A DNA stretch of 34,951 nt from positions 1 through 34,951 of the forward strand of contig QGUR01000006.1 in assembly GCA_003242205.1 (NCBI GenBank). The letters are read 5' to 3'. Numbering within the stretch: the first letter of the stretch is position 1; every line of letters begins with the position of its first letter. The notes under the pieces were generated by a model, which saw only the letters and a program-made list of their open reading frames with translations, searched no databases and was not told the DNA's origin. Made by a program: the position numbers and the translations under genes. Of the stretch, positions 23,952-31,957 are shown piece after piece. This stretch comes from Chloroflexota bacterium (lineage in GTDB: Bacteria; Chloroflexota; Anaerolineae; Aggregatilineales; Phototrophicaceae).

Positions 23952-25754
23952 TCATGGGTTCATCGCTTCATCCTGAAACTGCATGTGATACAGCCGGGCA
24001 TACAACCCTCCCCGCGCCAGCAGTTCTTCATGGCTTCCAAGATCAACGATTGCGCCCTGATCGAGTACGGCAATGCGGTGTGCGACACGGATCGTGCTCA
24101 GGCGGTGGGCGATGATGACGGTCGTGCGGTTCTGCATCAGCCGCGCCAGGGCGTCCTGAACCAGTTGCTCGCTTTCGCTGTCGAGGCTCGACGTGGCTTC
24201 GTCCAGCAGCAGAATGCGCGGATCCTTGAGGATGGCACGGGCGATGGCGATGCGCTGTCGCTGGCCGCCGCTCAAGCGGACGCCGCGTTCGCCGACGACG
24301 GTTTCATATTTCTGGGGCAGGGCTTCGATGAACTCATGGGCGTTGGCCGCTCGCGCTGCCTCGATCACTTCTTCGGTTGTCGCATCCAGCCGCCCGTAGC
24401 GAATGTTCTCCATGACCGTGCCGCCGAACAGTAGAGTTTCCTGCGGTACGATGCCGATATGGCGACGCAGGCTTTCCTGCGTGACGTCACGCACGTCAAT
24501 GCCGTCGATGCAGACACGGCCGCTCGTGGGGTCGTAAAAGCGCGGAATCAGGTTGAAGAGGGTACTTTTGCCCGCGCCGCTTGGGCCGACCAGCGCCAGA
24601 ATTTCGCCCGGCGCAATGTCGAGGTTGATGTCGTGCAGCACTTCGACGCCTGCTTCGTAGCTGAAGCCAACGTGGTCGAAGGTAATACGCCCTTCAACAC
24701 GGTCGAGCACGCGTGCATCCGGCTTGTCGTCCACGGTTCGCGTCTGGTCGAGCAACTCAAAGACACGGCGCGTTGCGCCCAGCGCTTCCTGTAGCTGCGT
24801 ATACAGCCCGACAATGGAACCGATGCTGGTGGCGACTGTCAGCCCGTAGATCAGAAAGGCGATCAGTTCGCCGCCGGTCAGGCGGCCCGCCAGCACTTCG
24901 CGCCCGCCATACCACAGGATGAGCGCCAGCGAACCAAAGCCGAGAAACGCGACCAGCGGGCCAAAAACGGCGCGGATGCGGAGCACGCGCAGGGAGGCCC
25001 GAAATGCGCGGGTTACGGCGTCGGTATAGCGCTCATTCTCATAAGCCTCGCGCACGAAGCTCTTGACGACGCGGATGTTCTGAAATACTTCGTCGGCCAC
25101 GACTGTCGCGCTTGCCAATTCGTCCTGCACCTTCGTGCTGCTGCGCCGCAGCAGCAGGCCAAATACCGCGCCCACGCCGATCACGACGGGCGTCAGCGCG
25201 AGGATGAACAGGGTCAGCCGCCAGTTCAGCGCGAGCATGATGACGATGGAGCCCAGCGCGATGAGCGCCTGTTGCAAAAACGCGCCGACATTGCTTGTCA
25301 GCGTGTGGCGCATCACCGTCACGTCGCTTGCCAGCCGGGACACCAGTTCGCCGACGCGGCGGCGCTCGTAAAATGCCAGCGACAGCGTTTGCAGATGGCG
25401 ATAAAGCTGAAGCCGCAGATCAAAGGTAATGCGCTCGCCGATGTAGTTCAGATTGTAGGTTTCGATCAGCGACGTGAGCGAACGCAGCAGGAACACGCCT
25501 AGCAGCGCCAGCGTGATCTGGTCGAGCAGTTGGCTGTTGCCCTCTAACAGCACCGAATCGACCACGTTGCGAATGACCGCCGGAAAGACGAGGCTGAGCA
25601 GCGACGACAGTATCAACGCGACGACGGCGATGGCCATGCGCCCGCGATAGGGCAGGAGATAGGCGACGAGCCGCTGCCACCGGATCGGCACATCAGGAAT
25701 ATCGGCATCGTGCCGTTCTCGCAAAGCGCGCGAGCCGCGCCCAACACGGAACAT
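23952..25754 (-). CDS. ABC-type multidrug/lipid exporter, fused permease-ATPase (MsbA-like)
   Basis: 600 residues, a half-transporter that should work as a dimer. The N-terminal part has six membrane helices (about 38-330) of the ABC type-1 exporter fold. The ATPase has Walker A GPSGAGKST at 390-398, a Q-loop at about 438, signature LSGGQ at 494-498, Walker B ILLLDEA at 514-520 with catalytic Glu519, and switch His550. All catalytic residues are intact. Candidates for the substrate are lipids, peptides or drugs. It is the first gene of the exporter-SDR-methyltransferase group. The Shine-Dalgarno sequence before ATG 25754 is poor. In the 62-base gap upstream there is a hairpin. Confidence 0.93.
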   Translation of the reverse strand: MFRVGRGSRALRERHDADIPDVPIRWQRLVAYLLPYRGRMAIAVVALILSSLLSLVFPAVIRNVVDSVLLEGNSQLLDQITLALLGVFLLRSLTSLIETYNLNYIGERITFDLRLQLYRHLQTLSLAFYERRRVGELVSRLASDVTVMRHTLTSNVGAFLQQALIALGSIVIMLALNWRLTLFILALTPVVIGVGAVFGLLLRRSSTKVQDELASATVVADEVFQNIRVVKSFVREAYENERYTDAVTRAFRASLRVLRIRAVFGPLVAFLGFGSLALILWYGGREVLAGRLTGGELIAFLIYGLTVATSIGSIVGLYTQLQEALGATRRVFELLDQTRTVDDKPDARVLDRVEGRITFDHVGFSYEAGVEVLHDINLDIAPGEILALVGPSGAGKSTLFNLIPRFYDPTSGRVCIDGIDVRDVTQESLRRHIGIVPQETLLFGGTVMENIRYGRLDATTEEVIEAARAANAHEFIEALPQKYETVVGERGVRLSGGQRQRIAIARAILKDPRILLLDEATSSLDSESEQLVQDALARLMQNRTTVIIAHRLSTIRVAHRIAVLDQGAIVDLGSHEELLARGGLYARLYHMQFQDEAMNP

Positions 25755-25780
25755 GGAGGATCTCTTTCAACGGTAGAACA

Positions 25781-25807
25781 ATCCGGCGCTATTATGCCGC
25801 GCCGGAT
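25781..25807 (-). terminator. Hairpin after the alpha-toroid glycosidase gene
   Basis: A perfect 9-bp stem (25781-25789 with 25799-25807) around a 9-base loop, ten bases after the stop codon of the glycosidase gene. The minus strand continues TGTTCT, so the T run is weak. It may separate this unit from the ABC exporter gene. Confidence 0.45.
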
Positions 25808-25816
25808 GGATCGCCT

Positions 25817-28288
25817 CTAGTCTCCGAACAGGTCCGCCGGCGTTGCATCCGGCGTCGCGCTCGTGGAAACCGGCGGGCTGTAGTTCGGGTCGATCACGGC
25901 CTGCCACTCTGCATCTGCCGGCAATACGACGCTGTGGCCGGAGGGAAACTCGATTGCCGTTCCCTCGTTCGACCGGCGCACGACGACGCCCCGGTGGCGC
26001 ACCGTCACCGGCGTTTCCCAGACGAACGGGCCGCCGGTCCAGACCTTGCCCGGCGAAATGACGCGCACGCCGAGCACCCGAAGCAGCAGGTGAAGCGGCG
26101 CGATTCCGGCGAGATGGCCGCCTTCGCCCAGCCCGATGGGGGCGTCGCTATGATAAAACTCCGAAAATTCTCGCTCTCGTGCCAGCACGGCGACCTGAGT
26201 TTTCAAGAGCCGCCGCAGAATTTCAGCCGCCAGTTCGTACTGGCCGAGTTCGATCAACCCTTCTCCAACCAGCGTCAGCCAGAAGGGCCAGACGCCGCCG
26301 CTGCCGTTCGCGTTGGATGGGTCGAAGCGCGGGTCCTGCGCCGAGCACATGGTGACGCCGTTGGGGCGCAGAAAGTGATTCGGGTCGGAGAGAAGGGTTG
26401 TGAGCGTTTCGGCGCGTTCCTGCGGTAGCCCCGGAGTCCATAATGGCAGCAGCGCGTTGATGTCGAGCCGTGATGTGTCGAGCGCCGCGATGTGCAGACG
26501 GTAAACGTTAACCAGCCCCTCGCACCAGACGCGATTGACCTCTGAAAAGACGGTTCGGGTTGTGTAGACGCCGCGGGTATGGGTCCAGATGAATTGTTCG
26601 AGATCGACGGTTTCCCGGACGGGTTGGCCTTCGGCGTCGCTGCCCTCGATATGGACGGTCGCCTGAGGCACGTGCTCGTGGCCACCACTGACGCGCACGA
26701 TCAGGCGGCGCGGCGGGTTCAGCGCCAGCGCCGGAAACTGCTCTTCAGCTCCGCCCGCGTCGTCGATCACCGTTAGGCCGGGAGCGCGCAGGTGGCTGTC
26801 CCGGTCGCGGTAGCCATAGCGCCCTTCATCCCACAGGCTTTCCAGCGTCTGTGCCAGCCGGTCAACGTGTTCCGCCATAGCGCGTTCGCGCTCGCTGTCG
26901 CGCAGATAGTAGGCGATTTCGCGCAGGCTGGCTGCTTCCGAAAGCAGGTATGCGACCATATCCGGCCCTTCGACCGTGCGAATGTCGGCGTGCTGCCCCC
27001 ATGGCTGGGCGACGGCGAAGGTCGGAAAATACGGGTAGCCGGTCTGCGTTTCGGCCTGCCATTCCGGCAGGCCATCCCCGTCGGCGTCGAGGTCTGCGGC
27101 CAGCCAGCGTTCAAAAAATCGCTGGAGGCCTGGCAGCACGGCTTTCAGAAAACCGTCGTCTTCCGTGTACTGGAAGATGCCCCACGCCAGCCGCGCCAGA
27201 ACCGGCAGGCATAATAATCCCTGCCGCTGCCCGCCCAGACCGGGACGCCAGTCGATCCAGCCGTCCGGCTGCTGCACCGCGAGGTAATTGCGAACGATTC
27301 CCTGCGCCAGCGCCGGGTCGATAGCGGCGGCTCCCAGAGCTGCCAGATAGGCATGAGTTGGATTTTGCCCGCTCCACGAACGAAGGTGGTCGCTGCCATC
27401 ACCACGCCGGCTGTAACCACGGTCGGGCGCGCGCGTTGAGACAAACGAGGGGAAGGGCAGGCTGCCGGTTGGCCGCATGAAGGCCTGCGCCAGTTGCCGG
27501 TAGGAAAACGCGATGGTGGCGTCGAGATCCGTATCGCCGGTTTCGATATCGGGAATTGAGCTGGCAGCTTCGGCAATTCGAGCCAGAGCTTCGGTCCAGT
27601 TATGGTTCATCCAGTCGAGCGCCAGCGTGAACGAGCTCTCCCGGCTGTAGGCTGCTGCCTGGACGAAGCGCAGGCGGATACGTCCGTTGGCCGGAACGGT
27701 GAAGGTCCGTGCCAGCACCGGGCGTTCAGGGGCCTGAGCTTCCGGTTTTGCGCCTTCCAGCAGGACCACTGGATGCAGGTCGCCGATGCTTCCGAGATAT
27801 AGCCCGGCATTTCCTCTCGGCAGGTTAACCACGTGCACGCGCTGTTCCCGATTGCCGGTGATGACCTGACCAACCAGTTCCAGCCGTAGGCTGACGGCCT
27901 CAGCGCTCGTGTTGGCGACGGTCAGGCGCGCCCCGACAGCGTGCGATTCCATCGCCCAGAATTCGGCGCGCAGGGCCAGGTGCGGCGTGATGCGCGCTTC
28001 GGTTTGCAGATAGCCAGGGGCAAAAGCAGTTACGACGGGCGGCGTCGCAAAACCCTGCGCCTGATAGACGCTGGTCTGGTTGATAACCCACAACGGAACG
28101 AGGCTAACGAGGTTCGCGCGCCCGCCATAGCGCGTTTGCAGGGCCAGCGCCGGAGCGTCCTGCGCGCCGATACGCAGCCGCCATACCTGATCATCGACGT
28201 AATCGGTCTTCGCCAGCCGGGCGTCGGCGGCCAGATCGGTCAGCATGGGCCGGGTCGCGTCGAGTTGCCAGCGGCGAAGCTTTTTCAT
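25817..28288 (-). CDS. Alpha-toroid glycosidase (glycogen-debranching / GH63-MGH1-like)
   Basis: 823 residues without a signal peptide. The N-terminal ~245 residues are a beta-sandwich; from about 250 the chain looks like an (alpha/alpha)6 barrel with six-hairpin glycosidase landmarks: W-S-G-Q-N-P (305-310), G-W-I-D-W (343-347), D-A-D-G-D-G-L-P-E-W (401-410), E-G-P-D-M-V-A-Y (440-447), and a late G-G-V-W-P-F-W. These suggest a GH63/GH37/debranching-enzyme-like hydrolase of oligosaccharides. A beta-rich insert (about 526-605) interrupts the helical domain. Specificity is unknown. ATG 28288 has AGGAG about 7 bases upstream. It lies 33 bases after the lipoprotein gene on the same strand, so both probably share a transcript. 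Confidence 0.75.
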   Translation of the reverse strand: MKKLRRWQLDATRPMLTDLAADARLAKTDYVDDQVWRLRIGAQDAPALALQTRYGGRANLVSLVPLWVINQTSVYQAQGFATPPVVTAFAPGYLQTEARITPHLALRAEFWAMESHAVGARLTVANTSAEAVSLRLELVGQVITGNREQRVHVVNLPRGNAGLYLGSIGDLHPVVLLEGAKPEAQAPERPVLARTFTVPANGRIRLRFVQAAAYSRESSFTLALDWMNHNWTEALARIAEAASSIPDIETGDTDLDATIAFSYRQLAQAFMRPTGSLPFPSFVSTRAPDRGYSRRGDGSDHLRSWSGQNPTHAYLAALGAAAIDPALAQGIVRNYLAVQQPDGWIDWRPGLGGQRQGLLCLPVLARLAWGIFQYTEDDGFLKAVLPGLQRFFERWLAADLDADGDGLPEWQAETQTGYPYFPTFAVAQPWGQHADIRTVEGPDMVAYLLSEAASLREIAYYLRDSERERAMAEHVDRLAQTLESLWDEGRYGYRDRDSHLRAPGLTVIDDAGGAEEQFPALALNPPRRLIVRVSGGHEHVPQATVHIEGSDAEGQPVRETVDLEQFIWTHTRGVYTTRTVFSEVNRVWCEGLVNVYRLHIAALDTSRLDINALLPLWTPGLPQERAETLTTLLSDPNHFLRPNGVTMCSAQDPRFDPSNANGSGGVWPFWLTLVGEGLIELGQYELAAEILRRLLKTQVAVLAREREFSEFYHSDAPIGLGEGGHLAGIAPLHLLLRVLGVRVISPGKVWTGGPFVWETPVTVRHRGVVVRRSNEGTAIEFPSGHSVVLPADAEWQAVIDPNYSPPVSTSATPDATPADLFGD

Positions 28289-28321
28289 CGCATGCTCCTG
28301 TTCGCAGGGGCCGTTGTGGCG

Positions 28322-28987
28322 TCATTCTCCGCGCCCAAGCTGCCACGTTCTGTCCGCCTCGTTGAACCGAAATGCTTCTTCATACAGGCTGAACAAAATG
28401 TGATAGCCGGGGCCCATCACGTACTCGCCGTTTTCATTGATCGTGCCACCCGGATGATACTCATAGCGGCTGATATAGCCGAACTCATCCGGCGTGATCG
28501 CCCAGCCGAGGGCTTCCCTGACTTCCGGATTTTCCCGCCACAGTTTACCGAAACCGCGCTCTGGCTGGTAAAGGTTATCGGCGGGCGGCGTCAGTTCGGG
28601 GTCGCACTCCGGCTGGCCTTTCTCTAAGGGATCATTATTAATCGTCCAGATGGCGCGGCCCTCTTCCGTAATCTCCATGACCCAGATTTGACGCTTGGGC
28701 TGCACCCAGAACATGCGGCCACGTTCGAACGGCTGTTCCGCCACCTGAATCTGGCCAATAGTGGCAGTTGGGAATGGATCAGGGGTTGGACTGGCGGCTG
28801 GCGTGGGCGGGTCGGGTGTTACGGTTGGGGCGGCAGTTTCGGTTATTACAATATCGGTCGCGGTAGCGTTGTTATTATCGTCCGGTGTCTCGGTAGCAAC
28901 AATTACCATGAATGTCGGTGGCGCTTCCTGACATGCTGCAAGGGACAAGAGCAGGCAGGCAAGAACAACCAGCGACGAAGAACGCAT
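28322..28987 (-). CDS. Lipoprotein with Thr/Pro-rich linker
   Basis: 221 residues. A lipoprotein signal peptide ends in LSLAAC (lipid-carrying Cys19). A low-complexity Thr/Pro/Ala linker (about 30-80) is followed by a compact domain (85-221) with E-R-G-x-M-F-W, L-Y-Q-P-E-R-G-F-G-K-L-W-R-E-N and E-A-L-G-W-A. This domain recurs in surface lipoproteins of Chloroflexota as I recall it, and has no known function. Start: ATG 28987 with GGAG six bases upstream; an in-frame TTG at 29017 has no ribosome site and would put 10 extra residues before the signal peptide. Probably the first gene of a unit with the alpha-toroid glycosidase. Confidence 0.8.
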   Translation of the reverse strand: MRSSSLVVLACLLLSLAACQEAPPTFMVIVATETPDDNNNATATDIVITETAAPTVTPDPPTPAASPTPDPFPTATIGQIQVAEQPFERGRMFWVQPKRQIWVMEITEEGRAIWTINNDPLEKGQPECDPELTPPADNLYQPERGFGKLWRENPEVREALGWAITPDEFGYISRYEYHPGGTINENGEYVMGPGYHILFSLYEEAFRFNEADRTWQLGRGE

Positions 28988-29062
28988 TCCAAGCTCCGAA
29001 TCAGGTGGATACAACAAATCATGAGCGGCGCGATGTCCTCTGGAAAGCCGCTAAACAGCGCG

Positions 29063-29071
29063 ATTGTAGCA
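29063..29071 (-). promoter_or_regulatory. Extended -10 promoter TGCTACAAT of the lipoprotein gene
   Basis: On the minus strand TGC directly precedes TACAAT (29063-29068), about 75 bases upstream of the lipoprotein ATG. No good -35 box is visible, as is usual for extended -10 promoters. Confidence 0.45.
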
Positions 29072-29146
29072 GACGGACCCGGAAAGGCAAGCGTGCCCAA
29101 TCCGCTCACGCTACGCAAACTTTAAGCCCGCGAAAAGCAGCGTGTG

Positions 29147-29155
29147 TGATACAAT
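29147..29155 (+). promoter_or_regulatory. Extended -10 promoter TGATACAAT of the HhH-DUF971 unit
   Basis: TGA directly precedes TACAAT (29150-29155), 44 bases upstream of ATG 29200. It faces away from the lipoprotein promoter in the same divergent intergenic region. Confidence 0.5.
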
Positions 29156-29199
29156 TTAGTCAGTTGTGCGAACGACGCCCCTAAACTGGAGTGCGGGCT

Positions 29200-29523
29200 A
29201 TGTCACGACTGAGCTTTCTGATCTGTTTTGGGCTGGGCCTGGCCTTCGGTCTGTGGGTGCGTGTACGCTGGTTACAGCCCGCGTTGCTGGATGCTTCTGG
29301 CGAAACCGGCGCGGGTGATGACGATGACCTGATGGCCGTGGTCGGCATCGGCCCGGCGTTCGCGCAGGTTCTGCAGGATGCCGGTATCCGGACTCTGGAA
29401 CAACTGGCCCGTCAGGACGCCGATAAACTGGCGGCTCAGCTTGGCCATCGCGTTCCGGCGGAACGGATTAAACGCGAGCGCTGGATTGAGCAGGCGCGGG
29501 AACTCAGCCGGACGCAGCGATAA
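29200..29523 (+). CDS. Small membrane-anchored helix-hairpin-helix protein
   Basis: 107 residues. An N-terminal hydrophobic helix (about 4-20) could anchor it in the membrane. After an acidic spacer (DDDD, about 39-42) the region LMAVVGIGPAFAQVLQDAGI has the helix-hairpin-helix G-I-G-P core, followed by T-L-E-Q-L-A. This resembles the DUF4332/'5' DNA nuclease-like' HhH proteins; these bind nucleic acid or act as structural modules, and no nuclease residues are evident here. ATG 29200 is preceded by GGAG at 29188-29191 with an 8-base spacer; the in-frame GTG at 29191 overlaps that site. The next gene begins 8 bases after its stop. Confidence 0.8.
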   Translation: MSRLSFLICFGLGLAFGLWVRVRWLQPALLDASGETGAGDDDDLMAVVGIGPAFAQVLQDAGIRTLEQLARQDADKLAAQLGHRVPAERIKRERWIEQARELSRTQR

Positions 29524-29531
29524 GACGACCT

Positions 29532-29861
29532 ATGAATGGACCAAGGCCGAAGGCCATTAACCTGTACAAGAACGAGGGGTATCTTGAGATCGCCTGGAAC
29601 GATGGTCAGGTGTGCCGGTACCCGTTGCCCGAACTCCGTGAAGCCTGTCCGTGCGTTGAATGCCGGGGCGGTCATGAATATATGGGCCGCGAGCACGACC
29701 CGGACAGCATTCTCTCGTTGAAGCCTCGTCGTTCGTATGCCATCACCGGCCTCGAAATGGTCGGGAACTATGCATTGCAGCCGACATGGGACGATGGCCA
29801 TAGCACCGGGATTTATGCCTGGGAATATCTACGTCGCTTGTGTCCTGCGATGGAGGAGTAA
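29532..29861 (+). CDS. DUF971 / GBBH-like N-terminal domain protein
   Basis: 109 residues forming a stand-alone DUF971 domain (PF06155, the N-terminal domain of gamma-butyrobetaine hydroxylase). It has the C-P-C-x2-C cluster (Cys39, Cys41, Cys44) followed by R-G-G-H and a W-x-D-G-H-x-T-G-I-Y near the end (His90), which together probably bind zinc. In bacteria such small proteins often neighbour Mrp/ApbC iron-sulphur proteins, but none is present here. ATG 29532 lies 8 bases after the HhH stop codon; there is no strong Shine-Dalgarno sequence, so coupling is likely. The next gene begins 4 bases after its stop. Confidence 0.88.
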   Translation: MNGPRPKAINLYKNEGYLEIAWNDGQVCRYPLPELREACPCVECRGGHEYMGREHDPDSILSLKPRRSYAITGLEMVGNYALQPTWDDGHSTGIYAWEYLRRLCPAMEE

Positions 29862-29865
29862 CCGT

Positions 29866-30432
29866 TTGAACGAGTCGCCTGCCTCTGGCGTCTATACTTT
29901 TGCCGAAATGAACTATCTTCGTCTGGAGGCGATGGATCTGTTCGAGCGCTGCCTGACCGAAGGGCAAACCCTGCCGCTGGAGGTGTTTGTCCAGCAACAG
30001 ATCGCGCAGGACCCGCCGCGCGTGGAATTGCTGCGTGAAGTGGCTGAAGACCTGCACCAGCGTCTGCTGGCGTTGCGCGAGCATCATTTCGACGTTCGCG
30101 ACCGTGTCCTGCGCCTGATACGCGATGAGTTCAAGCTCGATCTCAGCCCGTTAATTCCCCTGCGCGCTCTCGAAAACTTCCATCTGTTCGATGCAGACGA
30201 GGCTGTGCGTTTCCTCGGCCAGCAGCTTGCGCTTTCCCCACAGGAGGAGGCCACGCTGCGCGCCACGCTGAAAGCGTCGCTTGACGATGCGGCGCAACTA
30301 CACCGCGACGTCATGATGACGGAAAAGCTCTACGAATACGTTATGGACTGGGTCATGGGCCTGAACGCGACAGTGACCCGCCGCTTCTGGGCCGAATCGG
30401 CGCTGCGGGCGTCCGGTGAGTGCATACATTAA
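29866..30432 (+). CDS. Helical protein of unknown function
   Basis: About 188 residues, mostly amphipathic helix, with no signal peptide or membrane segment. I do not recognise a family. Start: TTG 29866 has GGAGGAG at 29852-29858 with a 7-base spacer and begins just after the DUF971 stop codon; an upstream in-frame ATG at 29737 would overlap DUF971 by 125 bases and is rejected. A downstream ATG exists at residue 15. It is the third and last gene of the HhH-DUF971 unit and is followed by a terminator hairpin. Confidence 0.65.
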   Translation: MNESPASGVYTFAEMNYLRLEAMDLFERCLTEGQTLPLEVFVQQQIAQDPPRVELLREVAEDLHQRLLALREHHFDVRDRVLRLIRDEFKLDLSPLIPLRALENFHLFDADEAVRFLGQQLALSPQEEATLRATLKASLDDAAQLHRDVMMTEKLYEYVMDWVMGLNATVTRRFWAESALRASGECIH

Positions 30433-30468
30433 GACCTCGGCTTAGCCCGCTTTTCCATTGAGCTTTGC

Positions 30469-30495
30469 AAAGCGCGCCCACCAACGGCGCGCTTT
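30469..30495 (+). terminator. Terminator after the HhH-DUF971 unit
   Basis: A perfect 10-bp stem (30469-30478 with 30486-30495) and a 7-base loop. The right arm ends in TTT and the following bases are ATGCATTTC, a short T tail. It separates the unit from the sugar-transport operon. Confidence 0.7.
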
Positions 30496-30519
30496 ATGCA
30501 TTTCGCCTAATTGCACGCC

Positions 30520-30547
30520 TTGTGAGAAATTTTTATCAGGATATAAT
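30520..30547 (+). promoter_or_regulatory. Promoter of the malEFG operon
   Basis: TTGTGA (30520-30525), a 16-base spacer and a perfect TATAAT (30542-30547). The leader to ATG 30620 would be about 66 bases. No clear operator palindrome is visible next to it. Confidence 0.7.
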
Positions 30548-30619
30548 GCAGTCAGCACGGCTTGTCATGTAGTTTGTTATGCTTTGCGCGAACTCTGCTT
30601 CCAGTGAAAGGACTGCTGT

Positions 30620-31852
30620 ATGAAACACAAACTTGCTGGCCTTGTGCTCGTGAGCCTGCTGATGATGGCCGGCCTTGGCGTTGTGAGCGCGCAGGACGCG
30701 CCCACGCTGACCATCTGGGCCGACGAAATCACCGCTCCGACGTTGCAGAGCCTTGGCGAAGAGTTTGCAGACGAATACGGTGTTGACCTCGTAGTCCAGC
30801 AAATTCCGTTCAATGACATTCGCGGCCAGTTTGTTCAGACCGCGCCCACGGGCGAGGGGCCGGATATTCTGGTCGGCGCGCACGACTGGCTGGGCGAGTT
30901 GGTTGTGAACGGCTTGCTGACGCCGGTCGATGTCAGCGATATTGCTGACGAGATGAACCCGAACGCGATTGACGCCTTTACCTATAGCGGCGAAGTTTAT
31001 GGCCTGCCATACGCGGTCGACAACGTCGCTTTCTTCCGCAATGTCGATCTGGTTCCGGAAGCGCCCGCAACGTGGGATGAGGTTCGTGAAATCAGCGAGC
31101 AACTGGCCGAGGATGGCATCTACGGCTATGTCATCCAGCACCGCGACCCGTGGCACTCGTACTCGGTGGTGTCGGCGTTTGGCGGTTACGTCTTCGGCTT
31201 CGAGGAAGGCGAAGGCTACAACCCGTGCGACGTCGGATTGGATTCGCAGGGCACGATTGACGCCTACACTTTCCTCGGCAATCTGGCTGCTGATGGCCTG
31301 ATGCCGCTCAATTTGCAGCAGGAGTCGATGTGGTCGCTCTTCACCGAGGGTGAAGCCGCGATGATGCTGACCGGCTCCTGGGCGCTGGAAACCCTGCGCG
31401 CGTCGGACGTCAACTTTGAAATTTCGGCCCCGCCTGAAGGCCCCGGCGGCCCGGCGCGTCCGTTCCTGAGCGCGCGCGGTTTCATGATCAGCTCGTTTGC
31501 CAACGACCCGCTTCTGGCGCAGACCTTCCTGATGGACTTTGTCGCCAATGACGACGTCATGCAGGCGCTGTTCGATGCCGAGCACCGTCCGCCCGCGTGG
31601 AACAACGTCGAGATCGATGATGAAGCGGTTGCCGCGTTCACCGAAGCTGCTGCGACGGGTGCGCCTCAGCCGAGCATCCCCGAGATGGGCGTGGTCTGGG
31701 ACTCGTGGTCGAACCAGATGGAACTGTGCCTGACTGATCCGGCAAGCTGCCAGGCCGAGTCCGAACTGGCCGCCAGCCAGGTGCGCCAGGCTATCGGCGA
31801 CATCTGCCCGGCGGTTGAGGGCGAGGACGTGACGGCGGAGGCCGATTCCTAA
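30620..31852 (+). CDS. malE: Sugar-binding protein of an ABC importer (MalE-like)
   Basis: 410 residues with a signal peptide (about 1-24, cleavage before QDAP; no lipobox). Family 1 extracellular solute-binding protein; residues 28-36 T-L-T-I-W-A-D-E-I, G-P-D-I-L-V-G-A-H-D-W-L-G and G-E-V-Y-G-L-P-Y-A-V-D-N match maltose/maltodextrin-binding proteins. The mature protein has four cysteines in two pairs, so disulphides are possible. ATG 30620 is preceded by AAAGGA. First gene of the operon and followed by a hairpin that probably makes it the most abundant product. Maltooligosaccharide specificity is an inference from motifs, not proven. Confidence 0.9.
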   Translation: MKHKLAGLVLVSLLMMAGLGVVSAQDAPTLTIWADEITAPTLQSLGEEFADEYGVDLVVQQIPFNDIRGQFVQTAPTGEGPDILVGAHDWLGELVVNGLLTPVDVSDIADEMNPNAIDAFTYSGEVYGLPYAVDNVAFFRNVDLVPEAPATWDEVREISEQLAEDGIYGYVIQHRDPWHSYSVVSAFGGYVFGFEEGEGYNPCDVGLDSQGTIDAYTFLGNLAADGLMPLNLQQESMWSLFTEGEAAMMLTGSWALETLRASDVNFEISAPPEGPGGPARPFLSARGFMISSFANDPLLAQTFLMDFVANDDVMQALFDAEHRPPAWNNVEIDDEAVAAFTEAAATGAPQPSIPEMGVVWDSWSNQMELCLTDPASCQAESELAASQVRQAIGDICPAVEGEDVTAEADS

Positions 31853-31869
31853 GCCTTACGCGTTTTCAA

Positions 31870-31923
31870 CACACCTGAAGCGTGCGGGCGTTCGTCACCG
31901 TGCGCTTCAGGTGTGCTTTTCTT
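31870..31923 (+). terminator. Intercistronic terminator between malE and malF
   Basis: A 13-bp perfect stem (31870-31882 with 31903-31915), extended inside by G-U and G-C pairs, followed by CTTTTCTTCT. Read-through should reduce expression of malF and malG relative to malE. Confidence 0.8.
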
Positions 31924-31957
31924 CTGCATCGCAGCAACACTGGTGGGAAATGTCTCA

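Noticed and set aside
29737..29865. Longer start for the unknown helical protein
   Set aside because: It would overlap the DUF971 gene by 125 bases in another frame; TTG 29866 has a strong ribosome site.
30462..30473. Perfect palindrome GCTTTGCAAAGC upstream of malE as a LacI-type operator
   Set aside because: It overlaps the left arm of the terminator of the previous unit and lies about 50 bases upstream of the -35 box, so it is more likely part of the hairpin.
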